Origin: Zingiber officinale
Taxonomy: Eukaryota; Streptophyta; Magnoliopsida; Zingiberales; Zingiberaceae
DNA length: 64,000 nt
Direction: 5' to 3'
Assembly: GCF_018446385.1 (NCBI RefSeq)
Contig: NC_055999.1
Span: 82,475,859-82,539,858 of the forward strand
Position numbers and translations under genes: made by a program. Positions 12,531-23,150 of this stretch are shown here, in pieces (positions within the stretch are counted from its first letter, which is position 1; each line of letters opens with the position of its first letter). The notes below the pieces were generated by a model. It was given only the letters and a program-made list of their open reading frames with translations. It ran no database searches and was not told where the DNA came from.

Positions 12531-12677
12531 CTGATTTTTATAAATCTCCTTAACTATTAATTTTACCCAACTAGTGATTTTTTACATCGAATGTGCCAAA
12601 AAAATTTTAATCATCTTCATAAAATCAATGATCTCAATATATTGCGTAAAATTATTATTTAAGGGCATCTATATCAT

Positions 12678-12713
12678 AAGGGGATTTATTGGAACTCATA
12701 GGAACTGGTTTCC
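12678..12713. mobile_element. Foldback MITE left arm, cut short
   Basis: A further left arm (GGGGATTTATTGGAACTC...) breaks off within about 36 bp where an unrelated block begins (12714-13520). Repeat-type sequence resumes on the other side. This marks the left edge of an insertion or rearrangement. Confidence 0.55.
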
Positions 12714-13520
12714 TACCTGTAGGATGATCCGCAATTACAGTTGAGAACGTCGCGATAATAAGAGCCCTATGCCTTGCACGATCGATTCGTTCTTGTCCAC
12801 AGTGCTTAGCAATCATTGGGATGCAGATTCAATCGTTGCCTTCTTGTGTTGTGAACGAAAACCATTCGCCCTTTTGTCACTAGTTTGATCGCTTAGAAAT
12901 GAGGATGTCAATCCATAGGATACATTTCTCACTTTTTTCGTGACCCACTCTATATGGTTTAGTCATCTTCTCGTGGGACTCAATCGACCTCGCTCAATCT
13001 GTTAGTCGTCTCGTCCCTTTGGCATCTTGTCCAGGCATATGTGTGCCTAGTGAGTACTTATGCGCAGGGTGTCTATGTTGCTGAACGCTTACTAAGAGTG
13101 AGTATTGTTGTGCCCCCCCTCTCGGCAACCCCTTAACGACCTAGCTCAGGTACAAATACCTGAGCATTATTGGGTTAGCATTATAATCAGTGCAACAGTC
13201 ATTTTCACCCTAGATGTCAACTCGTAGGTTTCTTTATTCTGGGACTTAAAGGCGATTAGCCATGGACCCGACCTACGGGACTTCAACCCACTCTGCCTTA
13301 TTCCGGCTCTCCCTTCTTTTCCTTTTGGCATTCTGAGATCCTTTATTCCGGTGACAGCTTGTCTCCTCTGTGCGCATAGGGTATGGTTAGCCTATGAATT
13401 GACAGCGGTCCGATCTTTCGGACCAGACCTTCATCCGAGTCCTCTCGGGTCGTACTTTACAGAGGCATCCCTTTTAGTTGAGTTTTGTCTGTGTTTGGTT
13501 AAATTCCTAACCTGGTTTTT
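12714..13520. other. Block of foreign composition, possibly organelle-derived
   Basis: About 800 bp of more balanced base composition sit inside AT-rich MITE repeats. A plus-strand frame without stops runs from about 13243 to 13530 (roughly 95 codons) but has no ATG at its start and no domain I recognise. The style of sequence recalls plant mitochondrial intergenic DNA. That is an impression, not a match I can show. No transposon ends or target duplications were found at its borders. Confidence 0.3.
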
Positions 13521-13650
13521 GGTGTGATATGTTAAATTACAACTTCTTATATAAATTTAACTAAGTCTTATGTGCATGAAACTGATTTAGCAATTTATGA
13601 AAAAATATAGTTGGTTAAATTATTTTTGAAGGATATTTTTATGATCTGGG
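13520..13650. repeat. MITE-associated spacer repeat, copy 1
   Basis: This AT-rich stretch (with TTTAACTAAGTCTTATGTGCA) recurs in altered form at about 14621-14779. Each copy directly precedes a MITE left arm. It shows that the cluster spread as a larger unit, not as isolated MITEs only. Confidence 0.6.
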
Positions 13651-13942
13651 CATTTATAGGAACCTATACGAACTTGATTCATGTCATTTTGAGCCCTCTA
13701 GGTACATCAACTGACTTCAGAAAGTTTTTTTAAAAAAAATAAAAATAACAATTTGCGATAAATTTCTAAATTCTTCTCAGAATCTACAATGAATTTAGAA
13801 ATTCATCGTAGAATTTGCGAAAAATTTTAAAATTCGTTGTAGATTTATGATTTGTTTTATATATAGATTTTAAACTTTCTGAGGCCGATTGAGATACATA
13901 GAGAGCTCGGAATGACATGAGAATCTATAGGTTCCTATAATC
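13651..13942. mobile_element. Foldback MITE copy B
   Basis: Left arm 13651 to about 13731 and right arm about 13872-13940 are inverted relative to each other and match copies A and C. The centre holds several ATTCGTCGTAGA-like short inverted phrases. Noncoding. Confidence 0.7.
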
Positions 13943-14095
13943 ATCTAATTTTTTAAATCTTCTCAACCACTAATTTTACCTAACTGGTGATTTTTTTACT
14001 GCAAAGGTGTCTGAAAAATGTTAATCATCTTTATAAAATTAATGATTTTAATATATTAGGTAAAATTGATATTTGAGGGTATCTTTATGATCAAT

Positions 14096-14390
14096 GGATT
14101 TATAGAAAACCATAGGAACTGATTTCATCTCATCCGAAGCTCTCTAGCTACCTCAACCGACATTGGAAAGTTTATTTTTTTTAAAAAAAAATTACAATCT
14201 ACAACAAATTTTGAAATTCGTCGTAGAATCTGTGACAGATTTCAAAATTCATTGCAGATCTGTGATGAATTTTGAGATTCGTCACAGATTTGATATTTTT
14301 TATATATAGATTTAAACTTTTTAAGGTCGGCTGAGATACCTAGAGAGTTTGAAATGAGATGAAACTAGTTCCTACGGGTTCCTATAAATC
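14096..14390. mobile_element. Foldback MITE copy C
   Basis: Left arm starts GGATTTATAGAAAACC; right arm ends GGGTTCCTATAAATC. Arms are about 75 bp with a roughly 140-bp centre. Spacer sequence to its left (about 13955-14095) and right (about 14398-14539) is the same repeat as at about 12539-12677. Confidence 0.7.
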
Positions 14391-14539
14391 TCATGATTTT
14401 ATAAATCTACTCAACCACTAATTTTACCCAATTAGTGATTTTTTTACCTTGTGGCTGAAAAATATTATTCGCCTTCATAAAATCAATGATTTCAATAAAT
14501 TGGGTAAAATTATTATTTAAGGGCAACTATATGATAAGG

Positions 14540-14855
14540 GGATTTATAGGAAGCCATAGGAACTGATTTTATCTTATTCTGAGCTCTCTAGATACCTCGA
14601 TCGTCTTTAGATATTTCAAAATAAGTGTGACCTATTAAATTAAAACTTTTTATAGAAATTTAACTAAGTCTTAAGTGCACAGAATTGATTTAACAATTTA
14701 AGAAAAAATAGTTGAACTGATTTAACGATTTAAGAAAAAATAGTTGGTCAAATTATTTTTTAAGGCCATTTTTATGATCAGAGGGTTTATAGAAACTCAT
14801 ATTAACTTGTTTCATGTCATTTTGAGTCATCTAGGTATCAATTGGCTTTGAAATG
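14540..14855. repeat. Two further MITE left arms with spacer repeat
   Basis: Left arms without recognisable right partners start at about 14540 and 14780, separated by the second spacer repeat. They look like partial units of the same cluster. Confidence 0.55.
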
Positions 14856-14875
14856 TTTATTTTTTAAAAAAAATA

Positions 14876-15170
14876 AATTTGATTTTTGCGACAAATCCTA
14901 AATTCGTCTCAAAATTTACGACGAATCTATTATTTGTCGCAAAATTTACGACCAATCCATTTTTCGTCATAAATTCAGCTACAAATATGGGAGTTCATTG
15001 CTAATTTCCAATGAATTTTACGATGAATAATATTTTGTTGCTAATTTGAGATGAAAATATTTTTATCACAAAATTTGTTGCTAAACTATGATAATTTAGT
15101 TTTTTGTCGCAAAAGTTATCGTAAATTTATAACAAATATTTTTTATCACAAACATTTATTAAACTTTGCC
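14876..15170. repeat. AT-rich block with GACGAAT / ATTCGTC-type short repeats
   Basis: Many variants of TTTGTCGCAAAATTTACGAC occur in both directions. This resembles the subterminal parts of plant DNA transposons, but no ends or coding capacity are visible, so the superfamily is left open. Confidence 0.4.
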
Positions 15171-15648
15171 ACTAAAATTGAACAAACTGAATGTTATAAA
15201 ATTAATTAATTCAGTTGATTATCAAAATCAGATAGATTTATCAATTGACTGATTATGGTATATTAATCGACTGATGATGTTTCTATTTAATTAATTTATA
15301 AAATTAAAATTAAAATTAAAATCGGACTAAATGAATAAAAACATAATATTTAAAAAGAAAGTTAAAATTTTAAATTAACCGAATTTAACTTTTGAATTTG
15401 TTTGGTTCATTCTATTTAACGGATTTTCTACAAACCCATACATGGAAAGCATGCTCTGGCTTGCCTTTATGCTTGTAGTAAAGAAAGTGGGAAGTTAAGG
15501 TGTTTCAACCGATGTGGGAGGACACTGGAGGAAGATTAGGGGTGAGGCCGTCGGTGCAAGTTTTGGGTGCTAATTAAGTAGTACTTGATGCAGATAAAGC
15601 TACGACATGCACACAAAGGAGCTTAGGGTTTAGGGTAGGGCACAAGCT
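15171..15648. other. AT-rich stretch without recognised feature
   Basis: No gene or repeat boundary is supported. It includes TTTAAATTAACC-type simple sequence and a short GGTTTAGGGTAGGG run (about 15627) that is too short to call telomeric. Confidence 0.4.
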
Positions 15649-16218
15649 GATAGATTTTATAAAATTTAAATCGCATGAATTCTAGATAATCAAAATAATA
15701 ATTCAAATAGGAAAAAAAGAATATATGAGTATGAATGTTCGTTTCATCGAAAACATGTATACATAAACAAATATGACAAGGAACCTGATTGAAGAGTTAT
15801 TCTTGTCTTTAGCGTTGTCCAGAAATAATCTCTGTGGAAGAAGATACAACAGAAAGAAAAGGAAGGTCTTCCAAGGGACTTAGGGGTGACGACATTGAAA
15901 ATCTTTAGGTCAATGGAGAACCAAAAACTTTGTCAAGATAATTCCCTAAGCCCTTGGGGACCAATCCTATATATAGTGGACATCTATTATCAACCCATAG
16001 ATAATAATAGATGCGTGACTATAGGTCCATATATATACTGAACATCTATTATCAGCATATAGATGATAATAGATGCGGGACTAAAGGTTTTACATATATA
16101 AGGTCTACATCCAACAACCGAACCTAAACCTAAATTAGATCACTTTAAAGGGTTCAAATCGTATTCTCATACGAAACTTACGAATAACCCCACCTAATAG
16201 GGATAATTATATCCAACA
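15649..16218 (-). repeat. 3' LTR of the host Copia element
   Basis: On the minus strand it starts TGTTGGATATAATTATCCC directly after the purine tract and is taken to end ...AAAATCTATCA at 15649, giving 570 bp. The left boundary is set by the TG/CA rule only, because the partner LTR is absent. It contains an internal near-duplicate of a GACATCTATTATC phrase at about 15979 and 16041. Confidence 0.65.
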
Positions 16219-16232
16219 ATCTCCCACTTGGG
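16219..16232 (-). other. Polypurine tract of the host Copia
   Basis: On the minus strand the sequence reads CCCAAGTGGGAGAT immediately before the LTR start TGTTGG. This is the usual Copia polypurine tract. Confidence 0.8.
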
Positions 16233-16859
16233 CTATATGTGAGTTGTATGTGTAATACAAGTAAAACTTTAGTTGATATCAAACTTTATGAGTATAAGAT
16301 ACCCCTGCAAATAATCTGATCCATTAACTTCATTAGTATAGGACAAAAAAGGTAATAGCTACTGTATATGATCATAACAACCTCCAACAGTAATCACAAT
16401 ACCAATGTCATTAATGACATAGATTAAGATGTAGATGTGTAGAGTGAAAATTACATGAAATGTGATCAGTACATGTCAATTTTCAATTGGTCCTAACATG
16501 ACCTCAAAAGAGGTTAGATCATATTTGCAAAATACTTTATGCTAAACTGCAATAGCAAACATGATCCAAATTGTATGATTCCAAAAGAAATCTATATCTT
16601 ATTTACAAGCATCAAATGCTAAATAACAATAGTAAATATGATATCATAGTCAGAGTGTCAAATAAACATATACATTCTCATTAATGTTTTGAACTTTAAG
16701 TACGTACAATAATCAAAACAAATGTTTGTCTTTATTAATCAACATAGAGCAATAAATACATACTCCTACTAGATGAGTTCTTCTTCCATAAGAAGGACTC
16801 TCATATCCACAACATGCGCATGAAACACCTTAGACACTAAGCCTTTGGTGAGTGGATCA

Positions 16860-18440
16860 GTTAACATGGAATATGTGCTGATGTGCTCTATCATAATTTG
16901 ATAACTCTGAACTCTTTCTTAACCACTAAAAACTTGATGTCGATGTGTTTAGACTTCGATGAACTGCGGTTGTTCTTGGCATAAAGTTCTACGACTTTAT
17001 TATCACAGTAAATCCTCAATGGCCTGTCAATGCCATCAATGATTTGTAATGTTGTGATGAAGTTCTGTAGCCAAATCCCGTGATTGGATGCTTCATAGCA
17101 TGCTATCAACTCTGCCTCCATAGTAGAAGTGACTATTAGTGTCTCCTTGACACTTCTAAGATATAGCCCCTCCAGCAAGCATGAAGATATAGCCTGAAGT
17201 GGACCTCCAGCTATCCAAGCATCCAGCAAAATCAAAGTCTAAATATCCAATCACCTCCAAGTGATCTGATCTCTAATACGTTAGCATATGTCCTTTAGTT
17301 ATTTGCAAATACTGCATCACTCTCTTTACCAATTTTCAGTGTGATGGTCCTAGGTTACTAACATATCTGCCTAACATTCCCACTATAAATACTAAATCTG
17401 GTCTAGTACAAACTTGTGCATACATGGGACTTCTCACTGCTGATGCATATGAGAATTGCTCCATCTCCTTTATTTTAAGTTCAAGTTATGGACACTGTTG
17501 CAAGCTAAACTTGTCACCTCTTGACACAAGTGTGTCACCAGGTGTACAGTTCTGCATACCATATCTTATAAGCACTTTTTCAATATAGGTTTGTTGTGAA
17601 AGTCCAAGAATGCCTCTTGAACAATCACGATAGATTTGTATGCCTAAAACAAAGGATGCTTCACCAAGATCTTTCATTTCAAAATTACCAGATAGAAATG
17701 ATTTGGTTTGATGCAGCATACCCTTATTATTGCTCACAAGCAATATATGTTCACATACAAAATAAGTATAACAAACTTGCTTCGACTGAACTTTACATAT
17801 ATGCATTGATCAACGAGGTTCTCTTTAAATCTAAATGAGGTAACCACTTGATCAAATTTCTGGTACCACTGATGGGATGCCTGTTTTAAACCATAAATGG
17901 ACTTCTTTAATCTATATACTAGGTGTTTTGAGTTTTTAGACTCAAAGTTCTCTGGTTGCATCATATATATAGACTCCTCTATATCTCCATTGAGGAATGC
18001 AGTCTTTACGCCCATTTGATGTAGCTCTAAATTATAATGAGCTACAAGTGCCATGATTAGCCTAAGGGAGTCTTTCGTCGACACAGGTGAGAAAGTCTCC
18101 TTGTAATCAATGTCTTCTTTCTGAGTGAACCCCTTGGCAACAAGATGAGCCTTACACTTTTCGACATTGCCCCTTGAATCCCGCTTGATTTTAAATTTCC
18201 ATTTACAGCCAACGGGCTTTTTTCCTTCAGGCAATTCGACAAGTTCCCAAACGTCATTGTCCGCCATAGACTTCAACTCTTCTTGCATGGCGTGAATCCA
18301 CCTTTCAGGGTTAGAGCATTGTTTGACTTCTTGGAAAGATGTAGGATCACTCTCCAATCCTATGTCAAAATTATACTCTTGGAGATAAACATAATCAAAG
18401 AATTCGTGGCTCTTTGTTCCCTTGTGGATCACCTTAAAGG
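16860..18440 (-). pseudogene. Host Copia reverse transcriptase and RNase H
   Basis: An open stretch at 18432-17734 encodes the RVT_2 N-terminal half: NDVWELVELPEGKKPVGCKW, LVAKGFTQKEDIDY, KTAFLNGDIEESIYM and KKSIYGLKQASHQW. The aspartate before KTAFLNG is replaced by glycine. At the catalytic YVDD position (about 17748-17760) the frame slips: LYVN is followed by an out-of-frame tail, as expected from a 1-nt loss. RT continues in another frame at 17780-17486 (FEMKDLGEASFVLGIQI). RNase H follows at 17235-16891, with a STMEAELIACYEA and KHIDIKF pattern. Enzymatically dead as it stands. Confidence 0.85.
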
Positions 18441-18545
18441 CACTTGTATTTGAGGTGGTTGAGGTACTTTCTCATTAATATGAGGCAATACTTCAATTTC
18501 AATGGTAAGTTCCTCCAATTGCATTGGAGATGTCATGGAAATATC

Positions 18546-19142
18546 TTAGTTTACTACGCTCACTGGATGTGTGATATCCATAATGTGCAGTATGGTAACC
18601 ATATCGCTACTGATCACACTAGTAGTAACCACAGGAAGATCGCCAATGCTTTCCTCAAAAGATACTTCCCTGCTTTTATTACTCCTACTGTCCTCAATGA
18701 ACTTGGCATTTCCCGTTTCGAAGAAGGATCTATTAGAGTGATCATAAAATTTATACCCTCTTGACTTCTCAGAATATCCTACAAAATTATAGCTAACCAT
18801 TCTTGAGTCTAGTTTCCTTTCATTAGGCTTGTAAGGCCTAGCTTCAGCTGGACAATCTCAGACATGTAAGTGCCTAATGCTAGGCTTTCTACCTGTCTAC
18901 ATCTCGAATGGGGTCTTAGTTACTGTCTTATTAGGTACTCTATGGAGTAGGTAAACTACAATTTTGGGTGCTTCACCCCATAAAGACTCTAGTAGAGAAG
19001 TGAAAGTCATCATACTTCTTACCATGTCTTTTAGGGTTCGATTGCGATGCTCAGTTACACCATTCTGACTGGGTGTACCAGGCATGATATATTGAGGAAC
19101 TATCCCACACTGAGCAAGGTAGTTCACAAAAGGTCTTGGATG
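18546..19142 (-). pseudogene. Host Copia integrase, C-terminal part
   Basis: Minus-strand frames encode PGTPSQNGVTEHRNRTLKDM (integrase core end with the catalytic glutamate region, 19090-19030), LWGEAP and YLLHRVPNKT, then the integrase C-terminal region (18800-18546: NFVGYSEKSRGYKFY). A TAG separates the two parts near 18897. The N-terminal part continues on the other side of the nested element at 30604. Confidence 0.85.
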
Positions 19143-19759
19143 TGTTGGTGCGGGAAGCATCAGACGATCGAACCCAAATTTTGATAATGGCAAAGGGTTC
19201 AAAGTTAAGTAGTCTTGTGATCTAACAAGTTCATGGAGCTTGCAGGAAAGTCCTAAGTGGTACTTAGGCAAAAGTCCTAGCTGTGGTTAGGCAGGTGGAA
19301 AACCCTAGGGGGTGGTAACCCTAGGTCATAAGGGGTGGTAACCCTATGCGGAAAGTCTTGGCGGGTCAAGAGCTTCAAGCAAAAGTCCTAGGGGGTGGTA
19401 ACCCTAGGTGGAAAGTCCTGGTGTCGCGAACCAGGTGGAAGACTGGACGGGCCGGGAAGCGGACGGGCCGGGAAGCGATAGGAGAAAGTCTGGCAGAAAG
19501 TCTGGAGGATCGCACTGGCAACAGGTAAATCTCCTGAGTGGAGTAGGTGAGGATGCGCTCCCCGTAGAGGGAACAGTAGTTGTCGGGTCGACCTAGGGTT
19601 TCCGGTTGGAAATCCGAAGTCAGACCCGGACAATCCGATGACTGTCGATTATATCACTTATAATATGTCTGTGCTAACTTTGTTTTGTAGGGTTTTGTGT
19701 TTGGGACTAACACATTTTGCAGGAACAAAGAAGTACATTTGACCTCGGATGAACATTGT

Positions 19760-19992
19760 CCGAGGCGCCTCCATGGGGCTTGGAGGTGCCTCGGGTGCAA
19801 GCCGAAGCCAACTGTCCAGAGGAGTTGGAGGCACCTTGAAAGAAGCTGAAGGCGCCTTGGACCTGGCGTTGGAGGCGCCTTGGACCAGCCTTGAGGCGCC
19901 TTCGATGAGATAAGGCGCGACCAGATCAGAGCTGATCCACGAGTGCGACTCGGCGGCCTGGAGGTACCTCGGACAGGCTTGGAGGAGCCTCC
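19760..19992. repeat. GGCGCC palindrome field in the nested 5' LTR
   Basis: About eight copies of a GAGGCGCCTC-type palindrome, or decayed forms (GAGGTGCCTC, GAGGCACCTT, GAGGTACCTC), are spaced roughly 20-40 bp apart. The 3' LTR has the same field at about 29944-30178 in a more intact form, and a third field lies at 24205-24360. Confidence 0.8.
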
Positions 19993-19998
19993 AACACT

Positions 19999-20009
19999 GT
20001 TTAAAAGGG
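19999..20009 (+). promoter_or_regulatory. TATA-like box in the nested 5' LTR
   Basis: GTTTAAAAGG sits at the downstream edge of the palindrome field, about 410 bp before the LTR end, and is repeated at the same place in the 3' LTR (about 30182). The position fits a U3/R border. This is inference from position and base content. Confidence 0.35.
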
Positions 20010-20418
20010 GGGTCGAGGCAGAGGCTCAGTACATCAATTCTAAAGCTGTTATTCATCAACGTGTTGCTCAAAAAATGACCCGACGAAGCTACGATGAGTT
20101 TTCGACAACCCAAAGCTACAAGTTTTCTTCTTCATGTTGTCGCTATAAGTTACTGTTAGTACTTTCAATTGTTATCTCTTCTTGTACTGAATTTACGATT
20201 TGATAGTGAATTGCCCACAGTAATCGCTCAACGAGCGAGGGCCTTGGAGTAGGAGTCGCCCAAGGCTCCGAACCAAGTAAAAAACACTTGGGTCCTTTTT
20301 TGTGTTTACTTTTATTGTTATTTCCGCTGCATTACACTCGAATGCTTTACGAATTCGAATCGAACGAAATATCCACGAGCGCTATTCACCCCCCTCCGGC
20401 GCTTCTCAATCCAACAAT

Positions 20419-20430
20419 TGGTATCAGAGT
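20419..20430 (+). other. Primer binding site of the nested element
   Basis: TGGTATCAGAGT, two bases after the LTR end, matches the 3' end of initiator methionine tRNA except for the last base. This is the standard primer of plant Copia elements. Confidence 0.85.
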
Positions 20431-20673
20431 GGGGTAGCGTTGATCTGGTGCAACCACCAATCACGCAAACTTTTTCGTGGTGTTTTCAATTTTTACGGAG
20501 TCAATTAGAATCTAGCTTAATAGCTACATTCTAATTATCTTTTCGAATCGGTTTTTGCTCGAAGTTGGTGCAACACCACTCGAGCTTGTAATCTTAATTT
20601 TATTTCCCGCACTGCTAATCCAAGACCTAGTCTTGGGACATTTCTATTTTGTCTTTGTTCTTGCATATTATCA

Positions 20674-21780
20674 ATGGCCCAACAAGAGGGATTCAGCACC
20701 GTTCGTCCCCCACTCTTCACCGGAGAAGACTTCAGGTATTGGAAGGGACGAATGGAGATGCTCCTCAAAATCCAGTTCGAGACGTGGATGATCGTCAAGA
20801 CTGGACTACAACTTCCAACCGATGAAGATGGCAAGCCTACACCCTGCGAAAAATGGGAACCATCCCTAATCAAGAAAGTGGAGGTCGATGCCAGAGCGAC
20901 CTGCACCCTACAGTGCGGACTGACCAAAGAAGAGCTCAACAGAGTTGGACCGTTCTCCAGTGCAAAAGAGCTATGGGAGAAGCTGATCGAACTCCATGAG
21001 GGCACTTATGACACCAAGGTGAGTAAAAGAGACCCTTTGTTTAATAAATTATATAACCTGAAAATGCAGGACGGAGAGACAGCAAGTCAACTCCACGCAC
21101 GCATACAAGACATCCTCAACTCCCTCCATGTGATCGTGCAAATAGTCGAAAATCGGGATATTATAAGGTACGCTCTAAATGCTTTTCCAAGGAGTACATT
21201 GTGGGCATCAATGGTAAATGCCTATAAAGTCTCCAAGGACTTATCTTCCATTAGATTAGATGAATTATTTTCGAAATTTGAACTGCATGAACTGACTAAT
21301 ACACAGCCAACCAAGAAGGGTATTGCTTTGGTTGTAGGTACCAGTCGAACACGCGAACCAAGATCACGCCGAAGAACTGAACCGGAGTCGGAAGACGAAC
21401 CCGACTCAGACAATGAAGACGACGAATTGACCTCTGAACTCGTGAATCTGGTGAAGAAGCTCTACAAGAAAAAGAAGGGCTTCAACAAAAGAGATCTAAC
21501 GAAAGCAGTCCAATCCAAGGAGAGTCAATCAAGCTCTAAAGTCAAGTTCAAAGTAACTTGCTACGGGTGCAACCAGAAAGGGCACATCAAGGCCAACTGC
21601 CCAAATCATAAGGATGCAAAGAAGCAGAGGAAAAAGAAGGTGCTGAAAGCGACATGGGACGAATCCTCAGAAGAAGATACCGACGACGAACCCGATCAAA
21701 CGAGTCTACTTGCACTGATGGCCCAGGACCAGATCAATCTATCCGAGAGCGAGAGCAAGTCGGAAGCCGAGTCCCAGTAA
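20674..21780 (+). CDS. Gag polyprotein of the nested Maximus-like element
   Basis: 368 codons from ATG 20674. The N-terminus (FTGEDFRYWKGRMEMLL) and the middle (AKELWEKLIELHEGT) fit the UBN2-type gag domain of Copia elements. An acidic/basic region follows, then a zinc knuckle CYGCNQKGHIKANC (CX2CX4HX4C, 21559-21600, about residues 296-309). The TAA at 21778-21780 is probably a decay product: the frame stays open past it with plausible gag sequence, and CAA-to-TAA would explain it. Maximus/SIRE gags are usually longer than 368 residues. Capsid-like particle formation is the expected role. Confidence 0.85.
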   Translation: MAQQEGFSTVRPPLFTGEDFRYWKGRMEMLLKIQFETWMIVKTGLQLPTDEDGKPTPCEKWEPSLIKKVEVDARATCTLQCGLTKEELNRVGPFSSAKELWEKLIELHEGTYDTKVSKRDPLFNKLYNLKMQDGETASQLHARIQDILNSLHVIVQIVENRDIIRYALNAFPRSTLWASMVNAYKVSKDLSSIRLDELFSKFELHELTNTQPTKKGIALVVGTSRTREPRSRRRTEPESEDEPDSDNEDDELTSELVNLVKKLYKKKKGFNKRDLTKAVQSKESQSSSKVKFKVTCYGCNQKGHIKANCPNHKDAKKQRKKKVLKATWDESSEEDTDDEPDQTSLLALMAQDQINLSESESKSEAESQ

Positions 21781-22349
21781 AGCCACGGATCCGTATCCGT
21801 TTCCGAAGGGTCTGACACCGCTGTAAGTATTCCTCGGTTAAACAATTTAGTTAATTACTTATTACGTAAATTAGCTAAATCAAACCTTAAGGTCAAGTCA
21901 CTTCTAAAGGAAGTAGCAGTCCTTAAAGAAGTGACCAACTACAAACCTTGCCTGATCCTGTTCAGACTGAAAATTCAACTCAAGTTCAAAAACTTGAGGA
22001 AGAAAATTTCAGTCTGAAAACTTAGGTCAAGGATTTGAAAAATACATTAGAACGGTTCTCTTTGGGCTCCAAGAAGCTTGACCTGATTCTTGGGATACAA
22101 AGAGCCATTTATAACAAAACTGGTCTAGGTTATAAAACTAAAAGAAAATATAGATCTTACCTATCCTTAGTAAATAGACAAAATAATAAATCAGTCCAAG
22201 CATGGGTACCTAAGTCCAACCTGGTTAATCAAGTTGGACTTGGTCAATATTGTGTTCCCAATAATCAAATATATTACCTCGATAGACCATATCGAGGCTA
22301 TGATTCAGGGGGAGCTAGAAGAAAAACAATAAACATAAAATTAAATTAA
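21781..22349 (+). pseudogene. Continuation of gag / gag-pol junction of the nested element
   Basis: Read through the TAA, the frame gives a leucine/lysine-rich coiled-coil-like part (about 21850-21950). It then shifts frame and, after an in-frame TAG at about 22024, gives KNTLERFSLGSKKLDLILG and AWVPKSNLVNQVGL (22035-22349), typical of the region before protease in Maximus/SIRE elements. Protease itself does not follow; an AT-rich array begins instead. Confidence 0.75.
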
Positions 22350-22640
22350 AATTAAAATTAAAATTAAATAAAATTAAATTAAAATTCAAATTAAATAAAA
22401 TTAAATTAAAACTCAAATTAAATAAAATTAAATTAAAACTCAAATTAAATAAAATAAAATTAAAACTAAAAAAAATAAAGTTAAATTAAAATTCAAATAA
22501 AATCAAATTAAATTCAAATTCAAATTAAAATTCAAACTAGAATTCAATTTGAAATTCAAATTAAAAAAATCAAATTAAAATTAAATTCAGATTTAAAATT
22601 CAGATTAATTCAAAATTCAAATAAAATTTAGAAATTAAAT
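22330..22640. repeat. AT-rich tandem array 1 (AAATTAAATTAAAATTC type)
   Basis: About 300 bp of irregular repeats of AAATTAAATAAAATT and AAATTCAAATT replace the expected start of pol. No coding potential was seen. Confidence 0.8.
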
Positions 22641-23150
22641 TCTTATAAAATCTTAAAAATCCAAGGGAAGGCTCCAGAATAGCTGACACCTCCAAACTTA
22701 ATCCACCCGACAAGGGTAACCAAGAGTAGACTACACGACAAGGTAATTAAGGTTAGATTAAAATGGGCTAGGTTTAACTTGACTCACGGTACTGGTGAAG
22801 TATTGGATGATAGTACGTTGGGGAAACTTAGTCATCGCATGTCTAGGAAGATATGACTTCGACCTGGTGCATTTGGCTAAATGGAACTGACCGAAGCTAC
22901 CCTTTATGGATCCTAACCAGTTAGACCAAGGTTTTGTACTAAGTTCAATGGGTAGGATTATTTAGAAAACCTCGAAGGCATGGTTACTTTAATGATGTCC
23001 TTGTGACTCACCATAGTCCAGAAGTTTATCCAAAGAATGTCTACTTGTTGAACCCAAAGCTAAACCTGAATCTAACACAAAGTTAAACCAAACCCTAAAA
23101 TTGAACCTAATTCATCTCACAAAAATTATAGGATTACCTGATTGAAAATT
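22641..23150 (+). other. Degenerate unique stretch between AT-rich arrays
   Basis: About 500 bp of mixed sequence. Phrases such as those giving LGKLSHRM recall Maximus/SIRE gag-pol spacer or integrase-adjacent sequence, but the frame is broken and no catalytic motif is present. I could not assign it firmly. Confidence 0.35.

Larger units (their letters stand above)
19143..20416 (+). repeat. 5' LTR of the nested Maximus-like element
   Basis: TGTTGGTGCGGGAAGC...CTCAATCCAACA, 1274 bp against 1287 bp for the 3' LTR. The main difference is a short rearranged part near 19465-19510. It contains a field of GGCGCC palindromes (19760-19990), a TTTAAAAGG box (about 20000-20008) and a splice-donor-like leader. 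CpGs in the palindromes are more often lost here than in the 3' LTR. Confidence 0.92.

Noticed and set aside
15622..15642. Telomere-like GGTTTAGGGTAGGG run
   Set aside because: Only about two imperfect units, too short to call an interstitial telomeric repeat.
19658..20113. 151-codon minus-strand frame in the nested 5' LTR, also at 29841-30296
   Set aside because: It is preserved because the LTRs are alike and the GGCGCC repeats lack stops. It runs antisense to the element with no known domain.
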